A stretch of 64,000 nt of DNA. It comes from Apostichopus japonicus (lineage: Eukaryota; Echinodermata; Holothuroidea; Aspidochirotida; Stichopodidae). Positions 50,530 to 61,597 of this stretch are shown here, in pieces. Position numbers and translations under genes: made by a program. Position 1 is the first letter of the stretch. Each line of letters starts with the position of its first letter. The DNA lies in the NCBI RefSeq assembly GCF_037975245.1, contig NC_092579.1:12138678-12202677 (forward strand), read 5' to 3'. The notes beneath the pieces are model-generated. The model had not been told where the DNA came from. It made no database searches and saw only the letters and a program-made list of their open reading frames with translations.

Positions 50530-53500
50530 GTATTAGTTAATCCACCTAATATCTCAGTCCATAAAGTGGCGCGATGGCTTGGCGCACTGTACGAGCTGAT
50601 GATCGAGACTCTCTTTTGCATCCGTGGTTCGAACCCCGGTGATGACGTCTTTTGCAGCAAGTGCCTACACGGGGAGCTGTAAGTATTAGTTAATCCACCT
50701 AATATCTCAGTCCATACAGTGGCGCGATGGCTTGGCGCACTGTGCGAGCTGATGATCGAGACTCTCTTTTGCACCCGTGGTTCGAACCCCGGTGGTGACG
50801 TCCTTTACAGCAAGTGCCTACACGGGGAGCTGTAAGTATTAGTTAATCCACCTAATATCTCAGTCCATACAATGGCGCGATGGCATGGCGCACTGTGCGA
50901 CCTGATGATCGAGACTCTCTTTTGCATCCGTGGTTCGAACCCCGGTGGTGACGTCTTTTGCCGATCTTTTACAGCAAGTGCCTACACGTGGAGCTGTAAG
51001 TATTAGTTAATCCACCTAATATCTCAGTCCATACAGTGGTGCGATGGCTTGGCGCACTGTACGAGCTGATGATCGAGACTCTCTTTTGCATCCGTGGTTC
51101 GAACCCCGGTGGTGACGTCTTTTACAGCAAGTGCCTACACGGGGAGCTGTAAGTATTAGTTAATCCACCTAATATCTCAGTCCATACAGTGGCGCGATGG
51201 CTTGGCGCACTGTACGAGCTGATGATCGAGATTCTCTTTTGCATCCGTGGTTCGAACCCCGGTGATGACGTCTTTTACAGCAAGTGCCTACACGGGAAGC
51301 TGTAAGTATTAGTTAATCCACCTAATATCTCAGTCCATACAGTGGCGCGATGGCTTGTCGCACTGTGCGAGCTGATGATCGAGACTCTCTTTTGCATCCG
51401 TGGTTCGAACCCCGGTGGTGACGTCTTTTACAGCAAGTGCCTACACGGGGAGCTGTAAGTATTAGTTAATCCACCTAATATCTCAGTCCATACAGTGGCG
51501 CGATGGCTTGGCGCACTGTACGAGCTAATGATCGAGACTCTCTTTTGCATCCGTGGTTCGAACCCCGGTGATGACGTCTTTTACAGCAAGTGCCTACACG
51601 GGGAGCTGTAAGTATTAGTTAATCCACCTAATATCTCAGTCCATACAGTGGCGCGATGGCTTGGCGCACTGTGCGAGCTGATGATCGAGACTCTCTTTTG
51701 CACACGTGGTTCGAACCCCGGAGGTGACGTCTTTTACAGCAAGTGCCTACACGGGGAGCTGTAAGTATTAGTTAATCCACATAATATCTCAGTCCATACA
51801 ATGGCGCGATGGCTTGGCGCACTGTGCGAGCTGATGATCGAGACTCTCTTTTGCATCCGTGGTTCGAACCCCGTTAGTGACGTCTTTTGACGATCTTTTA
51901 CAGCAAGTGCCTACACGGGGAGCTGTAAGTATTAGTTAATCCACCTAATATCTCAGTCCATACAGTGGCACGATGGCTTGGCGCACTGTACGAGCTGATG
52001 ATCGAGACTCTCTTTTGCATCCGTGGTTCGAACCCCGGTAGTGACGTCTTTTACAGCAAGTGCCTACACGGGGAGCTGTAAGTATTAGTTAATCCACCTA
52101 ATATCTCAGTCCATACAGTGGCGCGATGGCTTGGCGCACTGTACGAGCTGATGATCGAGACTCTCTTTTGCATCCGTGGTTCGAACCCCGGTGATGACGT
52201 CTTTTACAGCAAGTGCCTACACGGGGAGCTGTAAGTATTAGTTAATCCACCTAATATCTCAGTCCATACAGTGGCGCGATGGCTTGGCGCACTGTACGAG
52301 CTAATGATCGAGACTCTCTTTTGCATCCGTGGTTCGAACCCCGGTGATGACGTCTTTTACAGCAAGTGCCTACACGGGGAGCTGTAAGTATTAGTTAATC
52401 CACCTAATATCTCAGTCCATACAGTGGCGCGATGGCTTGGCGCACTGTGCGAGCTGATGATCGAGACTCTCTTTTGCATCCGTGGTTCGAACCCCGGTGG
52501 TGACGTCTTTTGCCGATCTTTTACAGCAAGTGCCTACACGGGGAGCTGTAAGTATTAGTTAATCCACCTAATATCTCAGTCCATAAAGTGGCGCGATGGC
52601 TTGGCGCACTGTACGAGCTGATGATCGAGACTCTCTTTTGCATCCGTGGTTCGAACCCCGGTGATGACGTCTTTTGCAGCAAGTGCCTACACGGGGAGCT
52701 GTAAGTATTAGTTAATCCACCTAATATCTCAGTCCATACAGTGGCGCGATGGCTTGGCGCACTGTGCGAGCTGATGATCGAGACTCTCTTTTGCACCCGT
52801 GGTTCGAACCCCGGTGGTGACGTCCTTTACAGCAAGTGCCTACACGGGGAGCTGTAAGTATTAGTTAATCCACCTAATATCTCAGTCCATACAATGGCGC
52901 GATGGCATGGCGCACTGTGCGACCTGATGATCGAGACTCTCTTTTGCATCCGTGGTTCGAACCCCGGTGGTGACGTCTTTTGCCGATCTTTTACAGCAAG
53001 TGCCTACACGTGGAGCTGTAAGTATTAGTTAATCCACCTAATATCTCAGTCCATACAGTGGTGCGATGGCTTGGCGCACTGTACGAGCTGATGATCGAGA
53101 CTCTCTTTTGCATCCGTGGTTCGAACCCCGGTGGTGACGTCTTTTACAGCAAGTGCCTACACGGGGAGCTGTAAGTATTAGTTAATCCACCTAATATCTC
53201 AGTCCATACAGTGGCGCGATGGCTTGGCGCACTGTACGAGCTGATGATCGAGATTCTCTTTTGCATCCGTGGTTCGAACCCCGGTGATGACGTCTTTTAC
53301 AGCAAGTGCCTACACGGGAAGCTGTAAGTATTAGTTAATCCACCTAATATCTCAGTCCATACAGTGGCGCGATGGCTTGGCGCACTGTGCGAGCTGATGA
53401 TCGAGACTCTCTTTTGCATCCGTGGTTCGAACCCCGGTGGTGACGTCTTTTACAGCAAGTGCCTACACGGGGAGCTGTAAGTATTAGTTAATCCACCTAA

Positions 53501-54255
53501 TATCTCAGTCCATACAGTGGCGCGATGGCTTGGCGCACTGTACGAGCTAATGATCGAGACTCTCTTTTGCATCCGTGGTTCGAACCCCGGTGATGACGTC
53601 TTTTACAGCAAGTGCCTACACGGGGAGCTGTAAGTATTAGTTAATCCACCTAATATCTCAGTCCATACAGTGGCGCGATGGCTTGGCGCACTGTGCGAGC
53701 TGATGATCGAGACTCTCTTTTGCACACGTGGTTCGAACCCCGGAGGTGACGTCTTTTACAGCAAGTGCCTACACGGGGAGCTGTAAGTATTAGTTAATCC
53801 ACATAATATCTCAGTCCATACAATGGCGCGATGGCTTGGCGCACTGTGCGAGCTGATGATCGAGACTCTCTTTTGCATCCGTGGTTCGAACCCCGTTAGT
53901 GACGTCTTTTGACGATCTTTTACAGCAAGTGCCTACACGGGGAGCTGTAAGTATTAGTTAATCCACCTAATATCTCAGTCCATACAGTGGCACGATGGCT
54001 TGGCGCACTGTACGAGCTGATGATCGAGACTCTCTTTTGCATCCGTGGTTCGAACCCCGGTAGTGACGTCTTTTACAGCAAGTGCCTACACGGGGAGCTG
54101 TAAGTATTAGTTAATCCACCTAATATCTCAGTCCATACAGTGGCGCGATGGCTTGGCGCACTGTACGAGCTGATGATCGAGACTCTCTTTTGCATCCGTG
54201 GTTCGAACCCCGGTGATGACGTCTTTTACAGCAAGTGCCTACACGGGGAGCTGTA
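50530..54255 (+). repeat. Tandem higher-order repeat of 2022 bp, two copies
   Basis: The variant series ataaagtgg, ttttgcagc, gcacccgtgg with gtcctttac, gatggcatgg with gacctgatg, cgtggagctg, gagattctc with cgggaagctg, cacacgtgg with cggaggtg, and cccgttagtg occurs at about 50530-52233 and again at about 52552-54255. The offset is 2022 bp. A difference I noted is gcttgtcgcac near 51355 versus gcttggcgcac near 53377. Confidence 0.88.
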
Positions 54256-57200
54256 AGTATTAGTTAATCCACCTAATATCTCAGTCCATACAGTGGCGCG
54301 ATGGCTTGGCGCACTGTGCGAGCTGATGATCGAGACTCTCTTTTGCATCCGTGGTTCGAACCCCGGTGGTGACGTCTTTTACAGCAAGTGCCTACACGGG
54401 GAGCTGTAAGTATTAGTTAATCCACCTAATATCTCAGTCCATACAGTGGCGCGATGGCTTGGCGCACTGTACGAGCTAATGATCGAGACTCTCTTTTGCA
54501 TCCGTGGTTCGAACCCCGGTGATGACGTCTTTTACAGCAAGTGCCTACACGGGGAGCTGTAAGTATTAGTTAATCCACCTAATATCTCAGTCCATACAGT
54601 GGCGCGATGGCTTGGCGCACTGTGCGAGCTGATGATCGAGACTCTCTTTTGCATCCGTGGTTCGAGCCCCGGTGATGACGTCTTTTGCCGATCTTTTACA
54701 GCAAGTGCCTAAACGGGGAGCTGTAAGTATTAGTTAATCCACCTAATATCTCAGTCCATACAGTGGCGCGATGGCTTGGCGCACTGTGCGAGCTGATGAT
54801 CGAGACTCTCTTTTGCATCCGTGGTTCGAACCCCGGTGGTGACGTCTTTTGCCGATCTTTTACAGCAAGTGCCTTCACGGGGAGCTGTAAGTATTAGTTA
54901 ATGCACCTAATATCTCAGTCCATACAGTGGCGCGATGGCTTGGCGCACTGTACGAGCTGATGATCGAGACTCTCTTTTGCATCCGTGGTTCGAACCCCGG
55001 TGGTGACGTCTTTTGCCGATCTTTTACAGCAAGTGCCTACACGGGGAGCTGTAAGTATTAGTTAATCCACCTAATATATCAGTCCATACAATGGCGCGAT
55101 GGCTTGGCGCACTGTGCGAGCTGATGATCGAGACTCTCTTTTGCATCCGTGGTTCGAGCCCCGGTGGTGACGTCTTTTGCCGATCTTTTACAGCAAGTGC
55201 CTACACGGGGAGCTGTAAGTATTAGTTAATCCACCTAATATCTCAGTCCATACAGTGGCGCGATGGCTTGGCGCACTGTACGAGCTGATGATCGAGACTC
55301 TCTTTTGCATCCGTGGTTCGAACCCCGGTGGTGACGTCTTTTGCCGATCTTTTACAGCAAGTGCCTACACGGGGAGCTGTAAGTATTAGTTAATCCACCT
55401 AATATCTCAGTCCATACAGTGGTGCGATGGCTTGGCGCACTGTACGAGCTGATGATCGAGACTCTCTTTTGCATCCGTGGTTCGAACCCCGGTGATGACG
55501 TCTTTTACAGCAAGTGCCTACACGGGGAGCTGTAAGTATTAGTTAATCCACCTAATATCTCAGTCCATACAGTGGCGCGATGGCTTGGCGCACTGTACGA
55601 GCTGATGATCGAGACTCTCTTTTGCATCCGTGGTTCGAACCCCGGTGATGACGTGTTTTACAGCAAGTGCCTACACGGGGAGCTGTAAGTATTAGTTAAT
55701 CCACCTAATATCTCAGTCCATACAGTGGCGCGATGGCTTGGCGCACTGTACGAGCTGATGATCGAGACTCTCTTTTGCATCCGTGGTTCGAACCCCGGTG
55801 ATGACGTCTTTTACAGCAAGTGCCTACACGGGGAGCTGTAAGTATTAGTTAATCCACCTAATATCTCAGTCCATACAGTGGCGCGATGGCTTGGCGCACT
55901 GTACGAGTTGATGATCGAGACTCTCTTTTGCATCCGTGGTTCGAACCCCGGTGGTGACGTCTTTTACAGCAAGTGCCTACACGGGGAGCTGTAAGTATTA
56001 GTTAATCCACCTAATATCTCAGTCCGTACAGTGGCGCGATGGCTTGGCGCACTGTACGAGCTGATGATCGAGACTCTCTTTTGCATCCGTGGTTCGAACC
56101 CCGGTGATGACGTCTTTTACAGCAAGTGCCTACACGGGGAGCTGTAAGTATTAGTTAATCCACCTAATATCTCAGTCCATACGGTGGCGCGATGGGTTGG
56201 CGCACTGTGCGAGCTGATGATCGAGACTCTCTTTTGCATCCGTGGTTCGAACCCCGGTGGTGACGTCTTTTACAGCAAGTGCCTACACGGGGAGCTGTAA
56301 GTATTAGTTAATCCACCTAATATCTCAGTCCATACAGTGGCGCGATGGCTTGGCGCACTGTACGAGCTGATGATCGAGACTCTCTTTTGCATCCGTGGTT
56401 CAAGCCCCGGTGATGACGTCTTTTGCCGATCTTTTACAGCAAGTGCCTACACGGGGAGCTGTAAGTATTAGTTAATCCACCTAATATCTCAGTCCATACA
56501 GTGGCGCGATGGCTTGGCGCACTGTGCGAGCTGATGATCGAGACTCTCTTTTGCATCCGTGGTTCGAACCCCGGTGGTGACGTCTTTTGCCGATCTTTTA
56601 CAGCAAGTGCCTACACGGGGAGCTGTAAGTATTAGTTAATCCACCTAATATCTCAGTCCATACAGTGGCGCGATGGCTTGGCGCACTGTGCGAGCTGATG
56701 ATCGAGACTCTCTTTTGCATCCGTGTTCGAACCCCGGTGGTGATGTCTTTTGCCGATCTTTTACAGCAAGTGCCTACACGGGGAGCTGTAAGTATTAGTT
56801 AATCCACCTAATATCTCAGTCCATACAGTGGCGCGATGGCTTGTCGCACTGTGCGAGCTGATGATCGAGACTCTCTTTTGCATCCGTGGTTCGAACCCCG
56901 GTGGTGACGTCTTTTGCCGATCTTTTACAGCAAGTGCCTACACGGGGAGCTGTAAGTATTAGTTAATCCACCTAATATCTCAGTCCATACAGTGGCGCGA
57001 TGGCTTGGCGCACTGTGCGAGCTGATGATCGAGACTCTCTTTTGCATCCGTGGTTCGAACCCCGGTGGTGACGTCTTTTGCCGATCTTTTACAGCAAGTG
57101 TCTACACGGGGAGCTGTAAGTATTAGTTAATCCACCTAATATCTCAGTCCATACAGTGGCGCGATGGCTTGGCGCACTGTACGAGCTGATGATCGAGACT

Positions 57201-58890
57201 CTCTTTTGCATCCGTGGTTCGAACCCCGGTGATGACGTCTTTTACAGGAAGTGCCTACACGGGGAGCTGTAAGTATTAGTTAATCCACCTAATATCTCAG
57301 TCCATACAGTGGCGCGATGGCTTGGCGCACTGTGCGAGCTGATGATCGAGACTCTCTTTTGCATCCGTGGTTCGAGCCCCGGTGGTGACGTCTTTTGCCG
57401 ATCTTTTACAGCAAGTGCCTACACGGGGAGCTGTAAGTATTAGTTAATCCACCTAATATCTCAGTCCATACAGTGGCGCGATGGCTTGGCGCACTGTACG
57501 AGCTCATGATCGAGACTCTCTTTTGCATCCGTGGTTCGAACCCCGGTGGTGACGTCTTTTACAGGAAGTGCCTACACGGGGAGCTGTAAGTATTAGTTAA
57601 TCCACCTAATATCTCAGTCCATACAGTGGCGCGATGGCTTGGCGCACTGTACGAGCTAATGATCGAGACTCTCTTTTGCATCCGTGGTTAGAACCCCGGT
57701 GATGACGTCTTTTACAGCAAGTGCCTACACGGGGAGCTGTAAGTATTAGTTAATCCACCTAATATCTCAGTCCATACAGTGGCGCGATGGCTTGGCGCAC
57801 TGTGCGAGCTGATGATCGAGACTCTCTTTTGCATCCGTGGTTCGAACCCCGGTGGTGACGTCTTTTGCCGATCTTTTACAGCAAGTGCCTACACGGGGAG
57901 CTGTAAGTATTAGTTAATCCACCTAATATCTCAGTCCATACAGTGGCGCGATGGCTTGGCGCACTGTGCGAGCTGATGATCGAGACTCTCTTTTGCATCC
58001 GTGGTTCGAACCCCGGTGGTGACGTCTTTTGCCGATCTTTTACAGCAAGTGCCTACACGGGGAGCTGTAAGTATTAGTTAATCCACCTAATATCTCAGTC
58101 CATACAGTGGCGCGATGGCTTGGCGCACTGTGCGAGCTGATGATCGAGACTCTCTTTTGCATCCGTGGTTCGAACCCCGGTGGTGACGTCTTTTGTCGAT
58201 CTTTTACAGCAAGTGCCTACACGGGGAGCTGTAAGTATTAGTTAATCCATATAATATCTCAGTCCATACAGTGGCGCGATGGCTTGGCGCACTGTGCGAG
58301 CTGATGATCGAGACTCTCTTTTGCATCCGTGGTTCGAACCCCGGTGGTGACGTCTTTTGTCGATCTTTTACAGCAAGTGCCTACACGTGGAGCTGTAAGT
58401 ATTAGTTAATCCATATAATATCTCAGTCCATACAGTGGCGCGATGGCTTGGCGCACTGTGCGAGCTGATGATCGAGACTCTCTTTTGCATCCGTGGTTCG
58501 AACCCCGGTGGTGACGTCTTTTGCCGATCTTTTACAGCAAGTGCCTACACGGGGAGCTGTAAGTATTAGTTAATCCACCTAATATCTCAGTCCATACAGT
58601 GGCGCGATGGCTTGGCGCACTGTGCGAGCTGATGATCGAGACTCTCTTTTCCATCCTTGGTTCGAACCCCGGTGGTGACGTCTTTTGCCGATCTTTTACA
58701 GCATGTGCCTACACGGGGAGCTGTAAGTATTAGTTAATCCACCTAATATCTCAGTCCATACAGTGGCGCGATGGCTTGGCGCACTGTACGAGCTGATGAT
58801 CGAGACTCTCTTTTGCATCCGTGGTTCGAGCCCCGGTGGTGACGTCTTTTGCCGATCTTTTACAGCAAGTGCCTACACCGGGAGCTGTAA
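54256..58890 (+). repeat. Right part of the array, mostly long monomers
   Basis: This is satellite only. From about 56.5 kb on, most units are the 164-bp type with gtgcgag and ggtggtgac. Two adjacent monomers near 58.2-58.4 kb share taatccatataat and tttgtcgat. No gene or insertion is visible. Confidence 0.85.
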
Positions 58891-59350
58891 GTATTAGTTA
58901 ATCCAACTAATATCTCAGTCCATACAGTGGCGCGATCGCTTGGCGCACTGTGCGAGCTGATGATCGAGACTCTCTTTTGCATCCGTGGTTCGAATCCCGG
59001 TGAAGACGTCTTTTGCCGATCTTTTACAGCAAGTGCCTACACGGGGAGCTGTAAGTATTAGTTAATTCAACTAATAACTCAGTCCATACAGTGGCGCAAT
59101 GGCCTGGCGCACTGTACGAGCTGATGATCGAGACTCTTTTTTGCATCCGTGGTTCGAACCCCGACGACGTCTTTTGCCGATCTTTTACAGCTCGTGCCTA
59201 CACGGGGAGCTGTAAGTATTAGTTAATCCACCTAATATCTCCGTCCATACAGTGGCGCGATGGCTTGGCGCACTGTACGAGCTGATGATCGAGACTCTCT
59301 TTTGCATCCGTGGTTCGAACCCCGGTGGTGACGTCTTTTGCCGATCTTTT
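58891..59350 (+). repeat. Diverged edge monomers and abrupt array end
   Basis: The units just inside the edge are the most altered: ccaactaat, gcgatcgcttgg, gaatcccggtgaagac, then aattcaactaataactcag, gcaatggcctgg, cttttttgc and a 3-bp loss at ccccgacgacg. The last partial unit (from about 59218) is near consensus again except for ctccgtcc. It stops after gccgatctttt, where non-satellite DNA starts. Confidence 0.85.
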
Positions 59351-59384
59351 GATTTGATTTGATTTGACTTATTTATTTATTTTT
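59351..59384 (+). repeat. AT-rich microsatellite at the array boundary
   Basis: There are three GATTT units (59351-59365), then GACT, then TATT-type repeats, placed exactly at the end of the satellite. Slippage or a short tail of an element on the other strand could explain it. No target-site duplication can be tested because the other junction is not in view. Confidence 0.75.
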
Positions 59385-59464
59385 CACGTGTAAATTTGTG
59401 AAGGAAGTCTTCCAAAAAGCGTACAACAGCCTAACAAAGTAGAAGACTCCCTGTATTGGCTATC
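59385..59464 (+). other. Leader between array end and ORF1
   Basis: About 80 bp of unique sequence precede the first ATG of ORF1. They are probably what remains of the Tx1-like 5' UTR. GGAAG-T-CTTCC (59403-59413) is a short dyad, and AGTCTTC/GAAGACT (59406-59412, 59442-59448) could pair. No TATA box or clear initiator is evident. Confidence 0.4.
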
Positions 59465-59520
59465 ATGGTGGCTATGATCATGGTGGCTATGATGGCTATC
59501 ATGATGGCTATCATGGCTGC
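59465..59520 (+). repeat. Short minisatellite at the start of ORF1
   Basis: A 15-bp unit (atggtggctatgatc/g) is followed by related ggctatcatgat units. They encode a Met/Ala/Ile-rich run with many in-frame ATGs. It probably expanded at the 5' end of ORF1 and lies upstream of the conserved protein. Confidence 0.75.
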
Positions 59521-60985
59521 TCTTAGTCGAGACACGTCTGTTCAGCTTCACTTAGATTCCAGTGAAGGAAAGTCGATTCTGTTTAAACTTTTGAAGGAGA
59601 AATTCATCGATCCAGGAAAGCATCTTACGGCGGTTCAGGAACTACCAGGTAGATTATGGGATGTAACCTTCAAAACCGTAGATTTGAAGAAGAAGTTTTG
59701 GCCTGCTCTGTCCAGCGCAGATTGCTGCACTGCGACTACGTACACTGGTTGCACGACGCTTGTTACTGTGTTACATGTACCGTATGAATTGGGGGACAAC
59801 GTTGTGAGGTACGTTCTAGGCCGATACGGTAAAGTAGTAAGCGGACGTTTCCTCACACTCGCCGACTACCCACATGTGTTTAATGGGATTCGTCAATACC
59901 AGGTGGAAATAACAAAGGATATCCCCTCATCTTTAAGACTCGGTGGAAGGAACTGCTGGGTTAGATACAGAGGCCAGCCAAGAACCTGCTTGAAATGCGG
60001 AGTAAATGGTCACGAAGCAAAGAACTGTGACCAGATCAAATGTTACAACTGCCATGAATTTGGGCATACAGCGAAAGATTGTACTACAGAAGTCAAATGC
60101 ACGGTATGTGAAAAGTCGGGGCACACTTCTCGTACCTGCCCAATTTCATTTGCAAATAAGATCAGCCCTCCCTCCAGAGCTTGGGTTAAGGGCCCTGCTG
60201 TCCTGCAGCAAGAAGCAGAAACAGCCGAAAAAAGTGATGAGATAACGGCAAAAGGATCTGATGGTGACACCAATGCCGACGTAACAGAATCTATGTCATC
60301 AGCCTCAAGCTATTGGGCCACCCCCCAAGCTGAACCCCTCGAAACCAATGTTAATATGGACGATGATCATGGTATGACCCAGGACCCACAAAACACAGAA
60401 GAGAGTCTACCCATCACAGAAAGTCAGACGAATCTGTTCGAGAACGCAGAGGTAATAGAATCTATGTCATCAGCCTCAAGTAATTGGGCCACCCCCCAAG
60501 CTGAACCCCTCGAAGAATCCAACAGTGGAAGAATAAAATGTCAACCACCACCGATGATATCGTCACAAGAGGACAGTGTTGAAGCTAACTCTTCCCGTCC
60601 CAGCTCAAGAACAAAGAGAAAAAGTGCTTCTCAACCTGAGTCAGTCAAGAGATTGGAGAGATCAAGGTCAAGCCTTCGCTTCCCCGCCGAGGACCCATGC
60701 GACAGTGTAAAGATGACTCAAATTTTCTTAGAGGATGAGCCATGGCACTCGTGTTATGCGAAGGGGTGCCAGGAAAAATTTTCCAGGTATGATTTATTGA
60801 TAGAACATGCGTCCAAAACCCACCCTAAGCTGAAACCTGCAAAGTATCCCTGTGCCTTAAAGTCATGTAAGTTCACATGTGAGTCCCCCCGGGATTGGAT
60901 CACGCACATGGCTGACGAGCACCCACAATTTGTGAGTCAAAAGGAGACAGAATTTTTCGACGGGTATTTTTTAAAGAATGCCTGA
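59465..60985 (+). CDS. LINE ORF1 protein with three CCHC knuckles and two C2H2 fingers (Tx1-like)
   Basis: This is a retrotransposon ORF1, a nucleic-acid-binding protein expected to coat element RNA. I start it at the first ATG (59465, 506 aa). The frame is open to a TTG at 59456, and ATG 59513 is an equally likely functional start because the first 16 codons are a minisatellite. An RRM-like region (codons at about 59750-59960) is followed by three CX2CX4HX4C knuckles at 59987-60030, 60041-60084 and 60098-60139. Next is a Ser/Glu-rich linker with a 57-bp duplicated segment (60287 and 60458). Last come two C2H2 fingers with CX4CX12HX4H spacing (about 60752-60823 and 60851-60922). The frame is intact. 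Downstream lies a decayed ORF2 of the same type. The Tx1-like assignment rests on this layout and on the neighbour. Confidence 0.85.
   Translation: MVAMIMVAMMAIMMAIMAALSRDTSVQLHLDSSEGKSILFKLLKEKFIDPGKHLTAVQELPGRLWDVTFKTVDLKKKFWPALSSADCCTATTYTGCTTLVTVLHVPYELGDNVVRYVLGRYGKVVSGRFLTLADYPHVFNGIRQYQVEITKDIPSSLRLGGRNCWVRYRGQPRTCLKCGVNGHEAKNCDQIKCYNCHEFGHTAKDCTTEVKCTVCEKSGHTSRTCPISFANKISPPSRAWVKGPAVLQQEAETAEKSDEITAKGSDGDTNADVTESMSSASSYWATPQAEPLETNVNMDDDHGMTQDPQNTEESLPITESQTNLFENAEVIESMSSASSNWATPQAEPLEESNSGRIKCQPPPMISSQEDSVEANSSRPSSRTKRKSASQPESVKRLERSRSSLRFPAEDPCDSVKMTQIFLEDEPWHSCYAKGCQEKFSRYDLLIEHASKTHPKLKPAKYPCALKSCKFTCESPRDWITHMADEHPQFVSQKETEFFDGYFLKNA
60287..60514 (+). repeat. 57-bp in-frame duplication within ORF1 linker
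   Basis: The segment starting gaatctatgtcatcagcctc at 60287 is repeated at 60458 (offset 171 bp, exactly 57 codons) with few changes. It encodes an ESMSSAS(S)xWATPQAEPLE-type motif twice. The reading frame is kept, so the linker tolerates expansion. Confidence 0.85.
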
Positions 60986-61023
60986 ACAAATCAAAGATTT
61001 GCACTCATCTTGTTCAGTTTTAG

Positions 61024-61590
61024 CGTACCTCATTAACAACGACTACTTTTGCTTCACTCAACGTAAATAGACAACGGGACAACCAGAAATGTTCACAGAT
61101 TCCACAACGGACCAAGATTTTTAAATTTAATATCATACTGTACATGTCGTGTATATTTTATGTAGTGCTGTATAATCCTTTTAGTACTCAATCTGGTGTT
61201 TTTAAACATCAAGGCTGTGCTTTCTATAACTGCCCTTTATGGGTCTTTAACATCACTTATAATCTTACTGATTGTTGTAGGGATGTTCATCCCACCACCC
61301 CTGGTCACAATTGGCTTCGTGCCAGCAAAGGCCAACGTCGTAGAATTGATCGGATATATTCCCCGAAAGAAACTGTTGTTAACAAAGCGACTACGTCGCC
61401 GATCCCTTATTCTGACCATAGACCTGTCCAGGACAATATAGAAGAATTACGGGCTTACTATAAGCTATGGTCTACTGGGAGAGTGTTAAAACCTGAACTA
61501 AAATGCTTGCTTGCCGTTCGACAGGGTACTCGCATTGCTTGTCAGAAAAGAAAACAGCTCACAGAGCTCCAAACTCTTTGTTTAACTTCA
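61024..61590 (+). pseudogene. Decayed Tx1-like ORF2: remnants of the AP endonuclease domain
   Basis: This frame is open from 61024 to 61614 but has no ATG before 61144. Near 61048 it reads FASLNVN followed by RQRDNQK, which resembles the N-terminal motif of LINE AP-endonucleases. From about 61261 it reads NLTDCCRDVHP, PGHNWLRA, RRRIDRIY and SDHRPV, matching the C-terminal part of the same domain in Tx1/L1-type ORF2. The middle, including the TET and GDFN-type motifs, is missing, so an internal deletion is likely. A basic stretch about 61480-61580 fits the connector after the domain. RT sequence of this type never appears; an L2/CR1-like ORF starts at 61598 instead. It is non-functional as an endonuclease. 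Confidence 0.6.
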
Positions 61591-61597
61591 AATTGCC

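Larger units (their letters stand above)
1..59350 (+). repeat. Satellite array of 164/153-bp tRNA-like monomers with higher-order structure
   Basis: The same unit recurs head to tail across the whole segment, interrupted only by two LINE copies. Counted between successive GTATTAG starts, the long monomer is 164 bp (1 to 165) and the short one is 153 bp (52235 to 52388). All copies face the same way. Most neighbours differ by only a few substitutions, and variants cluster regionally: 'aatacctcag' mostly left of 6.1 kb, 'gagctaatgatcg' only right of about 33 kb. The array is cut by the left window edge and ends inside a monomer at 59350. Removing the LINE copies leaves about 55.5 kb, or roughly 345 monomers (an estimate from lengths, not a count). 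Length near one nucleosome plus linker and higher-order repeats fit a heterochromatic or centromere-type satellite. A tandemly amplified tRNA-derived SINE-like unit is an equally good description. Confidence 0.97.
59385..61590 (+). mobile_element. 5' half of a Tx1-like LINE (ORF1 plus ORF2 remnant)
   Basis: The ORF1 gag-like protein and the start of an endonuclease-type ORF2 lie in the expected order on one strand. The element is interrupted near 61590 by a different LINE. Its 5' end is next to the satellite end, but I cannot define the exact boundary. It may or may not be the same family as the 3' fragments inside the array; the two parts do not overlap, so identity cannot be judged here. 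Confidence 0.6.

Noticed and set aside
1-59350. Recurring 60-99 aa ORFs in the array (MARWLGALYEL... on plus, MQKRVSIISS... on minus)
   Set aside because: They are translations of the satellite itself, follow the monomer and not codon constraint, and break whenever a 164-bp unit shifts the frame. No start context or domain supports a gene.
1-59350. CRISPR array
   Set aside because: There is no repeat-spacer alternation; the whole 164/153-bp unit is repeated, and the context is eukaryotic with LINE insertions.
61196-61441. 81-aa hydrophobic plus-strand ORF as a membrane protein
   Set aside because: It overlaps the Tx1-like endonuclease remnant in another frame and is a shadow of it.
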